A stretch of 64,000 nucleotides of DNA from Pseudomonas fluorescens (GCF_000967965.1 NZ_LACC01000017.1:1-64000), one strand, 5' to 3'; counted from the stretch's first letter, positions 43,103-52,510 are shown. Numbers and translations: made by a program. Notes: generated by a model from the letters alone, not told the origin.

Positions 43103-44818
43103 CTAAACCTTGGCACTCACCTCACTGCGATTGACCAATGCTTCCAGCGCATCACTCAAGCTCGGCGCCTTGTCGCCAACCAACAGATGCCACACGCCAC
43201 CTTCCAACTGGCTGACTCCCTGACAGCCCAGTGCTTTCAAATCACACTCCGACAACGCTTTGCCATTGGCCAGTTGCAGGCGAATTCGGGTCATGGCGAT
43301 GCAATCGAGTTGCAGCACATTGTCACCACCGCCCAGGGCGCTGAGCCATTGCTGCGCCTCGGGTGTCACCACGGCGGCGGGTTTGGGTGCGTCGATTTCT
43401 GCCGCTGGTGACGACACCAAGGCCCGACCCAGCGCCGGCATCGCCAGGCGAATCTCATCGGCAATGGCATCGGCCATTGGCCCCACCACCACCTGCAAAC
43501 TCCCGCCCTTGCCCGGACGCACCACGGCCATGGCGCCGAGCGCTTTCAGGTCGGTATCCGAGGCCTTGTTGCGATCCACCATGTCCAGGCGCAAGCGCGT
43601 AGTGCAGGCGCCGACGGTGATCAGGTTTTCGGCACCGCCCAAGGCCTTGATGTAAGCCCCGGCGCGCTCGTTGTCGGCAACTACAGTCTTCTCGACGGTG
43701 GCGGCATCTTCACGCCCCGGGGTTTTCAGGTCGAAGCGACGGATACAGAAATCAAACACTACGTAATAGATCACGGCATACGCCAGGCCCACCGGGAACA
43801 CCATCCAGCCGTTGGTGGACTTGCCCCAGCCAAGGATCATGTCGATGAAGCCGCCGGAGAAGGTGAAACCCAGGTGGATGTTCAGGGCATTGGTGATCGC
43901 CATCGACAGGCCGGTCAACAACGCATGCAGCAGATACAGCAGCGGCGCGAGGAACATGAAGGCGAATTCGATCGGCTCGGTGACGCCGGTCAGGAACGCG
44001 GTCAACGCCATCGACAGGAAGATCCCGCCCATCACCTTGCGCCGTTCCGGCAGAGCGTTGCGGTACATCGCCAGGCAGGCGGCGGGCAGGCCGAAGATCA
44101 TCATCGGGAACATGCCGGTCATGAACTGGCCACCTTTCGGGTCGCCGGCGAAGTAGCGCGACAGATCGCCGGTCACCAGCGCGCCGGTGGTGGGGTCGGT
44201 GAAGTTGCCGAACACGAACCACGCCATGTTGTTGAGGATGTGGTGCAGGCCGGTGACGATCAGCAGGCGGTTGAACACGCCGAAGACGAACGCGCCGAAG
44301 CTGCCGCTTTCCATCATCAGCGTGCCGAAGCTGTTGATGCCGTGCTGGATCGGCGGCCAGATGTAGCCGAACACCACGCCCAGGCCCACGGCGGCGAACC
44401 CGGTGGCAATCGGCACAAAACGCCGGCCGCCGAAGAACGCCAGGTACTCCGGCAGCTTGATGTCCTTGAAGCGGTTGTACAGCGCGCCGGCCATCAGGCC
44501 GCTGACGATCCCGGCGAGCATGCCCATGTTGATGCTCGGGTCGAGCACCTTGAGGGTGGAGATCATCACCAGGTAGCCGATCACCCCGGCAAGCCCCGCC
44601 GTACCGTTGTTGTCCTTGGCGAAACCGACCGCAATGCCGATGGCGAAGATCATCGCCAGGTTGGCGAAGATCACTTGGCCGGCGTCGTGGATGATCGCGA
44701 TGTTCAGCAGGTCGGTATCGCCCAGGCGCAGCAGCAGGCCGGCAATCGGCAGGATCGCGATCGGCAGCATCAGCGCGCGGCCGAGGCGTTGCAGGCCTTC
44801 GATGAAAAGTTGGTACAT
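43103..44818 (-). CDS. nagE: PTS N-acetylglucosamine transporter subunit IICB NagE
   Basis: NagE imports and phosphorylates N-acetylglucosamine. The 571-residue protein has a membrane IIC domain (about 1-365) with LHHILNNMAWF and GVTEPIEFAF, then a IIB domain (about 385-465) with phospho-cysteine C405 in GACTTRLRL. A second IIB-like domain (about 488-563) follows, in which the equivalent of the active cysteine is alanine 508 (IAMTRIRL); its only nearby cysteine is two residues earlier at 506. The start is ATG 44818 behind GGAG. It is the last gene of the nag operon. Confidence 0.94.
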   Translation of the reverse strand: MYQLFIEGLQRLGRALMLPIAILPIAGLLLRLGDTDLLNIAIIHDAGQVIFANLAMIFAIGIAVGFAKDNNGTAGLAGVIGYLVMISTLKVLDPSINMGMLAGIVSGLMAGALYNRFKDIKLPEYLAFFGGRRFVPIATGFAAVGLGVVFGYIWPPIQHGINSFGTLMMESGSFGAFVFGVFNRLLIVTGLHHILNNMAWFVFGNFTDPTTGALVTGDLSRYFAGDPKGGQFMTGMFPMMIFGLPAACLAMYRNALPERRKVMGGIFLSMALTAFLTGVTEPIEFAFMFLAPLLYLLHALLTGLSMAITNALNIHLGFTFSGGFIDMILGWGKSTNGWMVFPVGLAYAVIYYVVFDFCIRRFDLKTPGREDAATVEKTVVADNERAGAYIKALGGAENLITVGACTTRLRLDMVDRNKASDTDLKALGAMAVVRPGKGGSLQVVVGPMADAIADEIRLAMPALGRALVSSPAAEIDAPKPAAVVTPEAQQWLSALGGGDNVLQLDCIAMTRIRLQLANGKALSECDLKALGCQGVSQLEGGVWHLLVGDKAPSLSDALEALVNRSEVSAKV

Positions 44819-44847
44819 GGCGGTTCTCCGTGGATTCTTGTTGTTCT

Positions 44848-47364
44848 TTAGCTCAGAGGCCAATGCTGGTGACAGGCGTGACGCACCGCGCTGGCGCTGC
44901 TCAACTTGAGCAGGTCGTGGCTGATGCGCCGGCATTCGCTGGCGTCGAGATGACGCACGCGGTCCTTGATTTCACCGACCTGTACCGGGCTCACCGACAA
45001 CTCACTGACGCCCAGGCCGATCAGCACCGGCGTGGCCAATGGATCGGACGCCAGTGCGCCGCACACGCCCACCCAACGGTTGTGCTGCGCCGCACCGGCG
45101 CAGGTCTGGGCGATCAGCCGCAACAGTGCCGGATGCAGCGCATCGACGCGCGCAGCGAGCCCAGCGTGGTCGCGGTCCATGGCCAGGGTGTATTGCGACA
45201 GGTCGTTGGTGCCGATGGACAGGAAGTCCGCGTGTTCGGCCAGTTGCTCGGCCAGCAGTGCGGCGGCCGGAACCTCGATCATCACCCCCAGCTCCGGGCG
45301 TTGCGCCAGGCCGAGTTCGCCGTACAAGGCATCGAGGCGCTGGCGGATGTGCAGCAGTTCATCGACTTCAGTGACCATTGGCAGCAGGATCCGGCAGCGT
45401 GACAACGGACGCAGGTGCAACAGCGCGCGCAGTTGCTGGTCGAGCAGTTCAGGACGAACCTGGGCCAGGCGAATGCCGCGCAGACCGAGCACCGGGTTGG
45501 CCTCAGCGGGCAGTGGCAGGTAGTCCAGTTGCTTGTCGCCGCCGACATCGATGGTGCGGATGATCACCGACTTGTCGCCCATGGCATCGAGCACCGCTTG
45601 ATAGGCGTGGAGTTGTTCCTGTTCGTCCGGGGCGGTGTGGCGGTCGACGAAGAGAAACTCGGTACGCAGCAAGCCGACGCCGTCGGCGCCATTGGCCAAT
45701 GCGTCTGCCGCTTCCGTGCTAGACGCCACATTGGCGGCGACTTCGATGCGCAGGCCATCGCTGGTCAGCGCAGGTGTGTGGGCCTGGGCCTGCTGTTCGG
45801 CCCGGCGTTGTTGCTGTTGCTGTTGCAGCTGGCGCACGTCGGTCAGGCGCTGTGTGCTGGGTGTCAGTTCGAGGCGGCCGCCGTCGGCGTCCAGCACCAC
45901 CGGTTGCCCCTGTTGCTGATCGAGCAGCGTCGAACCCAGTGCGACCATGCACGGCAGACCTTTGCCCCGGGCCAGAATCGCGACGTGGGAGGTCGCGCCA
46001 CCTTCGGCCATGCACAGCCCGGCGACGCCTTGCTGGCTCAGTTGCAGTAAATCGGAAGGCGTCAGTTCATGGGCCGCGACGATGGCGCCGGCCGGCACGT
46101 CGTAATGCCAGGTATCGCCGAGCAATGCGCGCAGTACCCGTTGCTTGAGGTCGCGCAGGTCGTTGGCGCGTTCGGCCAGCAGCGTGCTGCCGGTTTGCTG
46201 GAGGACTTCGCATTGCGCGTCGATGGCCTGGCTCCAGGCGTGGGTCGCGGCCGTGCCCTGGGCAATGGTTTGACTGGCGGCGTCCAGCAAGGCCGGGTCT
46301 TCGAGCAGCGCCAGGTGTGCGGCGAAAATCGCCTCCTCCGCGGTGTCCCTGTGTTTTTTCGCCAAGGCCAGCGTGTGTTCGATTTCGCTGCGCACCTGGC
46401 TCCGTGCCGCGTCCAGCACTTGCTGTTGTTGCAGCCGATCATGTTGGCCGGCATCCAGCGGCAGGCTGATCGCATTCAGGCGAAACAGAGGTCCGCCGAC
46501 CAGGCCGGGTGCCGCGCAGACGCCGTGTAACACGCCGGCTTCGGCGGGACGATTGCGTTGGGCAATCGTTGCTGGCGCGGCAGCGTGGTGGTCTTCGGCC
46601 AGGGCTGTGGATAACGCGGTCAGCAAGGCTTGCAGCGCAGCTTCGGCATCCGGGCCATGGCAACTGACCTGGACCTCCGCCTGCTCGCCGATGGCCAGCC
46701 CCATCAGGCCGATCAGGCTGTCGCAGGTGGCCGACTTGCCGGCGAAATGCAGCTGCGATTTGCTTTTGAATCCTTGCGCGGTCTGACGGATCAACGCAGC
46801 CGGCCGCGCGTGCAGACCGCCACGGTGAGCAATGCGCACCAGACCGACAATCTCTGCGCCAGCAAACTCGGTATCCACCTGTGCGCTTGACGTCTGTCGA
46901 CGAATAATGTGCAGCAGCGGCTCGCCGACCTTGACTGACTTGAGGGTGATGGGCCGTGCCTGAAAGTCCTGGCTGTTGGTGAGGATCAGCAGGCTGACCA
47001 GGCTTTTGCACTGTTGCGCGACCTTGTCGAGGTCGTAGCGCAGCAGCGGCTGGCCGTTGGCGACACGCGCGCCTTCCTTGACCAGCATCGAGAAGCCCTG
47101 GCCCTGCAACTCGACCGTGTCGAGCCCCAGGTGCAGGAGCAATTCCGCGCCGTTGTCGGCACGCAGGGTTACCGCGTGACCGGTGCGGGCGACATGCACC
47201 ACCACGCCGGCGCAGGGGGCGTGGAGTGTGTCGTTGAGCGGATCGATGGCGATGCCGTCACCCATGGCGCCGCTGGCAAACACCGGGTCCGGGACTTTGG
47301 CGAGCGTGAGCACCGGGCCGCTGAGCGGGGCGCTTAAGGTCAGCTCTTTATTGTTGTTATGCAT
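44848..47364 (-). CDS. nagF: Multiphosphoryl transfer protein NagF (IIA-HPr-EI fusion)
   Basis: NagF provides all soluble PTS steps in one 838-residue chain: phosphate passes from PEP to EI, then HPr, then IIA, and on to NagE. Domains in order are IIA-Glc type (about 10-160, phospho-histidine H78 in ELLLHLGLDTVEL), HPr (about 172-255, H185 in HRGGLHARPAAL) and enzyme I (about 275-835, H460 in GGATSHVAILARGKGLP). The sugar-specific PTS is thus self-contained. It ends 29 bases before nagE. Confidence 0.95.
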   Translation of the reverse strand: MHNNNKELTLSAPLSGPVLTLAKVPDPVFASGAMGDGIAIDPLNDTLHAPCAGVVVHVARTGHAVTLRADNGAELLLHLGLDTVELQGQGFSMLVKEGARVANGQPLLRYDLDKVAQQCKSLVSLLILTNSQDFQARPITLKSVKVGEPLLHIIRRQTSSAQVDTEFAGAEIVGLVRIAHRGGLHARPAALIRQTAQGFKSKSQLHFAGKSATCDSLIGLMGLAIGEQAEVQVSCHGPDAEAALQALLTALSTALAEDHHAAAPATIAQRNRPAEAGVLHGVCAAPGLVGGPLFRLNAISLPLDAGQHDRLQQQQVLDAARSQVRSEIEHTLALAKKHRDTAEEAIFAAHLALLEDPALLDAASQTIAQGTAATHAWSQAIDAQCEVLQQTGSTLLAERANDLRDLKQRVLRALLGDTWHYDVPAGAIVAAHELTPSDLLQLSQQGVAGLCMAEGGATSHVAILARGKGLPCMVALGSTLLDQQQGQPVVLDADGGRLELTPSTQRLTDVRQLQQQQQQRRAEQQAQAHTPALTSDGLRIEVAANVASSTEAADALANGADGVGLLRTEFLFVDRHTAPDEQEQLHAYQAVLDAMGDKSVIIRTIDVGGDKQLDYLPLPAEANPVLGLRGIRLAQVRPELLDQQLRALLHLRPLSRCRILLPMVTEVDELLHIRQRLDALYGELGLAQRPELGVMIEVPAAALLAEQLAEHADFLSIGTNDLSQYTLAMDRDHAGLAARVDALHPALLRLIAQTCAGAAQHNRWVGVCGALASDPLATPVLIGLGVSELSVSPVQVGEIKDRVRHLDASECRRISHDLLKLSSASAVRHACHQHWPLS

Positions 47365-47400
47365 GGCTCGGTCTCATCAGGAAATCGTTTCGAGTCGGAC

Positions 47401-48423
47401 TCAATGGGTGCGTGTCACTTTGCTCAGGTGTCGCGGCTGGTCCGGGTCCATGCCACGGGCCACAGCCAGGCCGGCGGCCATCACGTAGAAACTCTGGATC
47501 GCGAGAATCGGGTCGAGGGCCGGGTGCTCGGCGCGGGTCAGGGTCAGGTCGCGTTCAAGCACGTCATCCGGCGCGGCCAGCAGGACACGGGCGCCGCGCT
47601 GGCGCATGTCGGCGGCCAGGCTCAGCAAACCGGCCTGTTCGGCGCCCCGTGGGGCAAACACCAGCAGCGGGTAGTTGTCGCCGATCAAGGCCATCGGACC
47701 GTGACGGACTTCGGCGCTGCTGAAGGCTTCGGCCTGGATCGCCGAGGTCTCCTTGAACTTGAGGGCCGCTTCCTGGGCGATAGCGAAACCGGCGCCACGG
47801 CCGATCACCATCAGTCGCTGGCAATCGCGCAGGGCGTCGATGGCCGGGCTCCAGTCCTGTTGCGCGGCGTGGCGCAGACCCTCGGGCAAGGCAGAACCGG
47901 CCTCGAGCAGTTCGGCGTCTTCTTTCCAGTGGCCAATCAATCGGGCGCTGGCGCTGAGGGTGGCGATGAAGCTCTTGGTCGCGGCGACGCTACTTTCGGT
48001 GCCGGCACACAGCGGCAGGCTGAATTCGCAGGCAGCTTCCAGCGGCGATTCTTCTGCGTTGACCATCGAAATGCTCAGGGCGCCGCGCTTGCGCAACAGG
48101 CGCAGGCTGTTGACCAGGTCCGGGCTTTGCCCCGATTGCGAAAAGGCGAATGCCACCTGGCCGCTGACCTTCAATGGCGCTTGCTGCATGGTCACCACCG
48201 ACATCGGCAGCGATGCCACCGGGATGCCCAGCAGTTGCATGGTCAGGTAGGCGAAGTAGCTGGCGGCGTGGTCGGAGCTGCCGCGCGCCACGGTCATGGC
48301 CACTTGTGGCGGCTGACGACGCAGGCGCCCGGCGATCTCGATCATCTGCGGGTCGAGTTTTTGCAACTGGGCCTGCACGGCCTCGAACGAGGACAGCGCC
48401 TCTTCAAGCATTTTTGAAGTCAA
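47401..48423 (-). CDS. nagB-II: Glucosamine-6-phosphate deaminase, SIS type (NagB-II)
   Basis: This 340-residue protein has two SIS domains (TVARGSSDHAASYFAYL; FSQSGQSPDLVNSLRLL; IGRGAGFAIAQEAALKFKET), related to the isomerase half of GlmS but without a glutaminase domain. In nag operons such proteins deaminate glucosamine-6-P to fructose-6-P. TTG 48423 is preferred because AAGGAG lies six bases upstream, giving a 20-base overlap with nagA; ATG 48411 is an alternative. No hexameric NagB-I is seen. Confidence 0.88.
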   Translation of the reverse strand: MTSKMLEEALSSFEAVQAQLQKLDPQMIEIAGRLRRQPPQVAMTVARGSSDHAASYFAYLTMQLLGIPVASLPMSVVTMQQAPLKVSGQVAFAFSQSGQSPDLVNSLRLLRKRGALSISMVNAEESPLEAACEFSLPLCAGTESSVAATKSFIATLSASARLIGHWKEDAELLEAGSALPEGLRHAAQQDWSPAIDALRDCQRLMVIGRGAGFAIAQEAALKFKETSAIQAEAFSSAEVRHGPMALIGDNYPLLVFAPRGAEQAGLLSLAADMRQRGARVLLAAPDDVLERDLTLTRAEHPALDPILAIQSFYVMAAGLAVARGMDPDQPRHLSKVTRTH

Positions 48424-49510
48424 TGTCTTCTCCTTCGACCATCACGGCGGTCAGTTTCAGTGAGCGATCCAGCCGCACGCAGTCGGCCCAGGCCCCCGGT
48501 TGCAGGCGCCCGCGTTCGGTGATGCCGAGGTAGTCGGCGGGGAATTGCGACAGGCGCTGCGAGGCTTCGGCGATGGGCAGCCCGATCTTCACCAGGTTGC
48601 GCAGGGCCTGATCCATGGTCAGGGTGCTGCCGGCCAGGGTGCCGTCGGGCAGGCGCACGCCGCCCAGGCATTTGGTCACGGTGTGGCTGCCGAGCTTGTA
48701 CTCGCCATCGGGCATGCCGGCGGCCGCCGTCGAGTCAGTGACGCAATACAGGCACGGAATCGAACGCAGGGCCACGCGGATGGCGCCGGGGTGCACGTGC
48801 AGCAAGTCCGGGATCAGTTCAGCGAATTTGGCGTGGGCCAACGCGGCGCCGACGATTCCCGGTTCGCGGTGATGCAGCGGGCTCATGGCGTTGTAGAGGT
48901 GGGTGAAACTGCTGGCACCGGCCTCCAGCGCGGCCACGCCTTCCTCGTAACTGCCCAGGGTGTGGCCGATCTGCATGCGAACGCCGCGGCTGCTGAGGTC
49001 GCGAATCAAGGCATCGTGACCGGCGATTTCCGGGGCAATGGTGATCACCCGGATAGGGGCGAGCGCCAGGTACGCTTCGACTTCGGCCATCAGCGCGGTG
49101 TGGGCGAAGTTGGGTTGCGCGCCGAGTTTGCCGGGGTTGATGTAGGGGCCTTCGAGGTGCACGCCGAGCACCCGGGCGCAGCCTTGGGGCCGCTGCTCAC
49201 AGAATTCGCCGACGGCCTTGAGCACGCGCAAGATCTCTTCGTTCGGTGCGGTCATGGTGGTGGCCAGCAGCGACGTAGTGCCGAAGCGCACGTGGGTTCG
49301 GGTGATGGTTTCGAAGGCCGGCGTGCCCTCCATGATGTCTTTGCCGCCGCCTCCGTGAACGTGCAGGTCGATGAAACCCGGCAGCAGGTACGGCAGATCG
49401 TTGTCCGCCGGATCGCAGGGCTGGCCTTCGATCGACACGACTTTGCCGTGTTCGTGCACCAGTCGGCCGCGAACCCAGCCGTGGGCGGTGAGGATGTTGT
49501 CTTCGGACAT
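48404..49510 (-). CDS. nagA: N-acetylglucosamine-6-phosphate deacetylase NagA
   Basis: NagA removes acetate from GlcNAc-6-P, the step after PTS uptake. The 368-residue amidohydrolase has LLPGFIDLHVHGGGG, the metal glutamate in HLEGPYINPGKLGA, histidine motif QIGHTLGSYEEG and THLYNAMSPLHHREPG. ATG 49510 is chosen because MSEDNILTAHGWV aligns with homologues; 49537 adds nine residues. It overlaps nagB-II and follows nagR by 49 bases. Confidence 0.95.
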   Translation of the reverse strand: MSEDNILTAHGWVRGRLVHEHGKVVSIEGQPCDPADNDLPYLLPGFIDLHVHGGGGKDIMEGTPAFETITRTHVRFGTTSLLATTMTAPNEEILRVLKAVGEFCEQRPQGCARVLGVHLEGPYINPGKLGAQPNFAHTALMAEVEAYLALAPIRVITIAPEIAGHDALIRDLSSRGVRMQIGHTLGSYEEGVAALEAGASSFTHLYNAMSPLHHREPGIVGAALAHAKFAELIPDLLHVHPGAIRVALRSIPCLYCVTDSTAAAGMPDGEYKLGSHTVTKCLGGVRLPDGTLAGSTLTMDQALRNLVKIGLPIAEASQRLSQFPADYLGITERGRLQPGAWADCVRLDRSLKLTAVMVEGEDIDFKNA

Positions 49511-49559
49511 GATCGGGATCTCGGTGTTTGGCGACACAGCTCTTTATCAACGAAGCTCT

Positions 49560-50291
49560 TTATCTTCGAAGCTCTGCGACAAAGTCGTAGTAGTCGTTAC
49601 GGCAATAGGTGTCGGTGACTTCGATGGGCGTGTTGTCTTCGAGGTAGCCGACCCGGGTCATCAGCAACATGGCGGTGCCGGGGGCGATGCCCACCAGTGC
49701 GGCGAACTCGTCCGAGGCGTTGATCGCCTGGATGTGCTGCAGGGCGCGGACAACCGGCTTGCCGATGCCGTCGAGGAACTCGTAGAGGGAATCGCCCACC
49801 GCCTGCGGTTTGGGAATGATCGAGGCGGGCAGGGTGCTCATCTCGATGGCCATCACCGTGTCGTCGGCCTTGCGCAGGCGTTTGAGGCGCGCAACCTTGT
49901 CGTTGGGCGACAGGCCGAGGCGGATCAGCTCTTCGTGGGTCGGCAGGGTAATTTCCCGCTCCAGCCATTGCGAGCCGGGCACGAAACCCTTGAGGCGGAG
50001 CATTTCACTGAAGCCGGAAAGGCGCGACAACGGTTGTTCGAGGCGCGGCGTGATGAAGGTGCCGGAACCCTGGTTGCGGCGGATCAGGCCTTGTTCGAAC
50101 AACACTTCCAGCGCCTTGCGGGCGGTGACGCGGGAGATGCCCAGCGTCTCGCTCAGATTGCGTTCCGATGGCATCGCCTGCTCGGCTTTCCACTGGCCGG
50201 CGTGGATCGCCGCTTCCAGGTTGCGTGCCAGTTGCAGGTACAACGGTGTGGGTTGGGTGTCGTCGGGGCGCAGGGCCTGGAGATCGTTCAT
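49560..50291 (-). CDS. nagR: GntR/HutC-family regulator of the nag operon (NagR)
   Basis: This 243-residue repressor has an N-terminal winged helix (about 14-80, PLYLQLARNLEAAIHAGQW, MPSERNLSETLGISRVTARKAL) and a C-terminal UTRA ligand domain, which in this family binds phosphorylated amino sugars. It is first in the operon, so autoregulation is likely. The ATG at 50291 gives MNDLQALRPDD; the 50354 extension would run through the promoter. Repeated TGGTATT half-sites lie just upstream. Confidence 0.92.
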   Translation of the reverse strand: MNDLQALRPDDTQPTPLYLQLARNLEAAIHAGQWKAEQAMPSERNLSETLGISRVTARKALEVLFEQGLIRRNQGSGTFITPRLEQPLSRLSGFSEMLRLKGFVPGSQWLEREITLPTHEELIRLGLSPNDKVARLKRLRKADDTVMAIEMSTLPASIIPKPQAVGDSLYEFLDGIGKPVVRALQHIQAINASDEFAALVGIAPGTAMLLMTRVGYLEDNTPIEVTDTYCRNDYYDFVAELRR

Positions 50292-50346
50292 GGCGGGTGT
50301 CCGGGGCGGATATTGGAATGTTTTTGCCCGTGAATGGGCGAAAACT

Positions 50347-50370
50347 AATACCACTTGAATACCATGTCAA
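50347..50370 (-). promoter_or_regulatory. nag operon promoter with tandem TGGTATT half-sites
   Basis: On the minus strand, TTGACA (50370-50365) is an exact -35 box and is followed at once by TGGTATT-CAAG-TGGTATT (50364-50347). The two identical heptamers are 11 bases apart, one helical turn. A repressor bound there would block the promoter; NagR is the obvious candidate. The -10 (TAGTTT at 17 bases) is poor. Confidence 0.65.
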
Positions 50371-50437
50371 CGTCAGGGTTTTGCTGTTTGTGTAGGAAAG
50401 CCTGCCTTGTCGGCCGATTGGAATGGGGGTTGGTTTG

Positions 50438-50514
50438 AAGTGGTATTAGCGGTGGGCTTTGAAGCGACAAAGATCGCAGCCTGCGGCAGCGCCTGCAGAG
50501 CGAAATGGTATTCA
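50438..50514 (+). promoter_or_regulatory. Two further TGGTATT half-sites in the opposite orientation
   Basis: AAGTGGTATTAG occurs at 50438-50449 and ATGGTATTCA at 50505-50514. Each is identical to one half of the nag operator at 50347-50364 but lies on the other strand. They could be auxiliary operators, or remnants. Confidence 0.4.
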
Positions 50515-50548
50515 CCCTGTGGGAGCTGCCGAAGGCTGCGATCTTTTG
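50467..50548. repeat. REP-type palindromic pair, family C
   Basis: AAAGATCGCAGCCTGCGGCAG and a near complement ending GAAGGCTGCGATCTTTT flank about 25 bases. A single half-element of the same family (GCAGGAGCTGCCGCAGGCTCG) lies at 51141-51161. The element fills most of the gap between nagR and the L,D-transpeptidase gene. Confidence 0.85.
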
Positions 50549-50586
50549 AATTTATTTTTTGCGGGCGACCAATGGTCGTGGGGGAA

Positions 50587-51090
50587 TTACGGGCGGATTT
50601 CGATCATCGTGCCGTCCGGCACCAGGTTCCAGACTTCGCGCATGTCCATGTTGCGCATGGCGATGCAGCCGTCAGTCCAGTCCAGGGTATGGAACAGGTC
50701 TTCGGGGGTGTCTTCGCTGTCCGGGGTGCCGTGGATCATGATCATGCCACCGGGTTCGACGCCTTCACGACGGGCGCGGGCAGAGTCGCTGATGTTCGGA
50801 TAGGAAATGTGCATCGCCAGGTTGAAGCGGTCGCTGACCTTGCGCCAGTCGACCCAGTAGAAACCTTCCGGGGTGCGCTTGTCGCCTTCCATCAGCTTGG
50901 GCCCCTTGGGGCGCTTGCCCAGGGAAATGCGATAGGTCTTGAGCGGCTTGCCGTCATTGATCAATTGCAATTGATGGGAAGACTTGAGAATCAGGATCTT
51001 CTCGATGACCTTGCCGTCCAGGGTTTCCACGGCAGAAGCCTGGGACACCGTGACGAACGACAAACAGAACAGGGCAAGCAACCAGCGCAT
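50587..51090 (-). CDS. Periplasmic L,D-transpeptidase family protein (YkuD/ErfK-like)
   Basis: This 167-residue protein has a signal peptide (MRWLLALFCLSFVTVSQASA) and a YkuD domain with catalytic H120 (MIMIHGTPD) and C142 (DWTDGCIAMRN). Such enzymes cross-link peptidoglycan, attach lipoproteins or, in some cases, cut such links; which applies cannot be told. ATG 51090 is used because it opens the signal peptide; the extension to 51234 lacks one. It stands alone on the minus strand. Confidence 0.87.
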   Translation of the reverse strand: MRWLLALFCLSFVTVSQASAVETLDGKVIEKILILKSSHQLQLINDGKPLKTYRISLGKRPKGPKLMEGDKRTPEGFYWVDWRKVSDRFNLAMHISYPNISDSARARREGVEPGGMIMIHGTPDSEDTPEDLFHTLDWTDGCIAMRNMDMREVWNLVPDGTMIEIRP

Positions 51091-51211
51091 TGAAACGATT
51101 CCCCAGGAGGTGTCGCGACTATTTATGTATAGAAGTTTTTGCAGGAGCTGCCGCAGGCTCGTGCCGCGTTCGGGCGGTCTTTCGGCGCCTTTGAGTGATG
51201 CCGAGATGACA

Positions 51212-51763
51212 TCAGATAATGGCAGGCTGAGCAAGTGGCGGGATCGATTCAGACCGAACGGGATAGACCTCGGTCCGCCGGTCAGCGAAGAAACATTCTA
51301 AGGTACGGCCCACCGTGCGGAAAGCCAGCTCATCCCATGGAATGTCCGCTTCGTCGAATAGTTGCACTTCCAGGCTCTCGGGGCCGGCAGAAAAGTCCAG
51401 GTCCGCCAGTTCGGCACGGAAGAACACATGCACCTGGCTGATGTGCGGCACGTCGATCAGGGTATAGATGCTCAGGTTGCGCACCCGGGCGCAGGCTTCC
51501 TCGGCGGTTTCGCGAATGGCGGCCTGTTCGATGGTCTCGCCGTTCTCCATGAAACCGGCGGGCAGGGTCCAGTAGCCGCGACGTGGCTCGATGGCCCGCC
51601 GGCACAGCAACACCTGGGTGCCCCAGGTCGCCACGCAGCCGGCGACGATGTTGGGGTTCTGGTAGTGAATGGCGTGACAGCTGTCGCAAACAAAACGCAG
51701 GCGCGAATCGCCTTCGGGAATGCGCTGGGTCACCGGGTTACCGCACTGGCTGCAAAATTTCAT
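51212..51763 (-). CDS. Zinc-ribbon Nudix hydrolase
   Basis: This 183-residue protein combines an N-terminal zinc ribbon (C4, C7, C26, C29 in FCSQCGN and CDSCHAIHYQNP) with a Nudix domain whose box reads GFMENGETIEQAAIRETAEE. The ribbon resembles NudC (NADH pyrophosphatase), but the chain is shorter, so the substrate is uncertain. ATG 51763 is chosen because the ribbon starts there. It is divergent from the CoA-pyrophosphatase gene. Confidence 0.85.
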   Translation of the reverse strand: MKFCSQCGNPVTQRIPEGDSRLRFVCDSCHAIHYQNPNIVAGCVATWGTQVLLCRRAIEPRRGYWTLPAGFMENGETIEQAAIRETAEEACARVRNLSIYTLIDVPHISQVHVFFRAELADLDFSAGPESLEVQLFDEADIPWDELAFRTVGRTLECFFADRRTEVYPVRSESIPPLAQPAII

Positions 51764-51910
51764 GCTGGGGTTCCTGAATGCTGCGCCTATCTTGGCGTGC
51801 GGCAGTGCCGGTCGGCAAGTTGTCGTTTCGCGACATGGGGCGGTTGCGGGGGTTGGGCGACCGCAGCGATTGGTGCATGATGCCGGGTAAGGCACAGATC
51901 GAGAACACTC

Positions 51911-52510
51911 ATGCTGGATGAGCTACTGCATCGGGTTAGTAACCACACTCCACGCACACTGGAGACCGACCGTCGTTTTCCCGAGGCCGCGGTGCTGGTG
52001 CCCATCACTCGCAGTGACGAACCCGAGCTGGTGTTGACCCTGCGTGCCAGCGGCCTGTCGACCCATGGCGGCGAAGTCGCCTTTCCCGGCGGACGCCGTG
52101 ACCCCGAAGACCCCGACCTGATTTTCACCGCCCTGCGTGAAGCCGAAGAAGAGATCGGCCTGCCGCCGGGGCTGGTCGAGGTGATCGGCCCGCTCAGCCC
52201 GCTGATCAGCCTGCATGGCATCAAGGTCACACCCTATGTCGGGGTGATCCCGGATTTTGTCGAATACCGGGCCAACGATGCCGAGATCGCTGCGGTGTTC
52301 AGCGTGCCCCTGGAGTTCTTCCGCAAAGACCCCCGCGAACATACCCATCGTATCGATTATCAGGGCCGCAGCTGGTACGTGCCGAGCTATCGCTTTGGCG
52401 AATACAAGATCTGGGGGCTGACGGCGATCATGATCGTCGAGTTGATCAACCTGCTGTATGACGCCAAAATCAGCCTGCATCAGCCTCCCAAAAGCTTTAT
52501 CAATATCTGA
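51911..52510 (+). CDS. CoA pyrophosphatase, Nudix family (NudL-like)
   Basis: This 199-residue protein has the CoA-pyrophosphatase signature LTLRASGLSTHGGEVAFPGG directly before the Nudix box GGRRDPEDPDLIFTALREAE with EEIGLPP. It would hydrolyse CoA to phosphopantetheine and 3',5'-ADP. It is followed 71 bases later by the gamma-carbonic-anhydrase-like gene. Confidence 0.9.
   Translation: MLDELLHRVSNHTPRTLETDRRFPEAAVLVPITRSDEPELVLTLRASGLSTHGGEVAFPGGRRDPEDPDLIFTALREAEEEIGLPPGLVEVIGPLSPLISLHGIKVTPYVGVIPDFVEYRANDAEIAAVFSVPLEFFRKDPREHTHRIDYQGRSWYVPSYRFGEYKIWGLTAIMIVELINLLYDAKISLHQPPKSFINI

Noticed and set aside
50350..50370. TATTAG as the nag operon -10 element
   Set aside because: It is only 14 bases from the TTGACA box, too close for sigma-70. 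The true -10 is left undecided.
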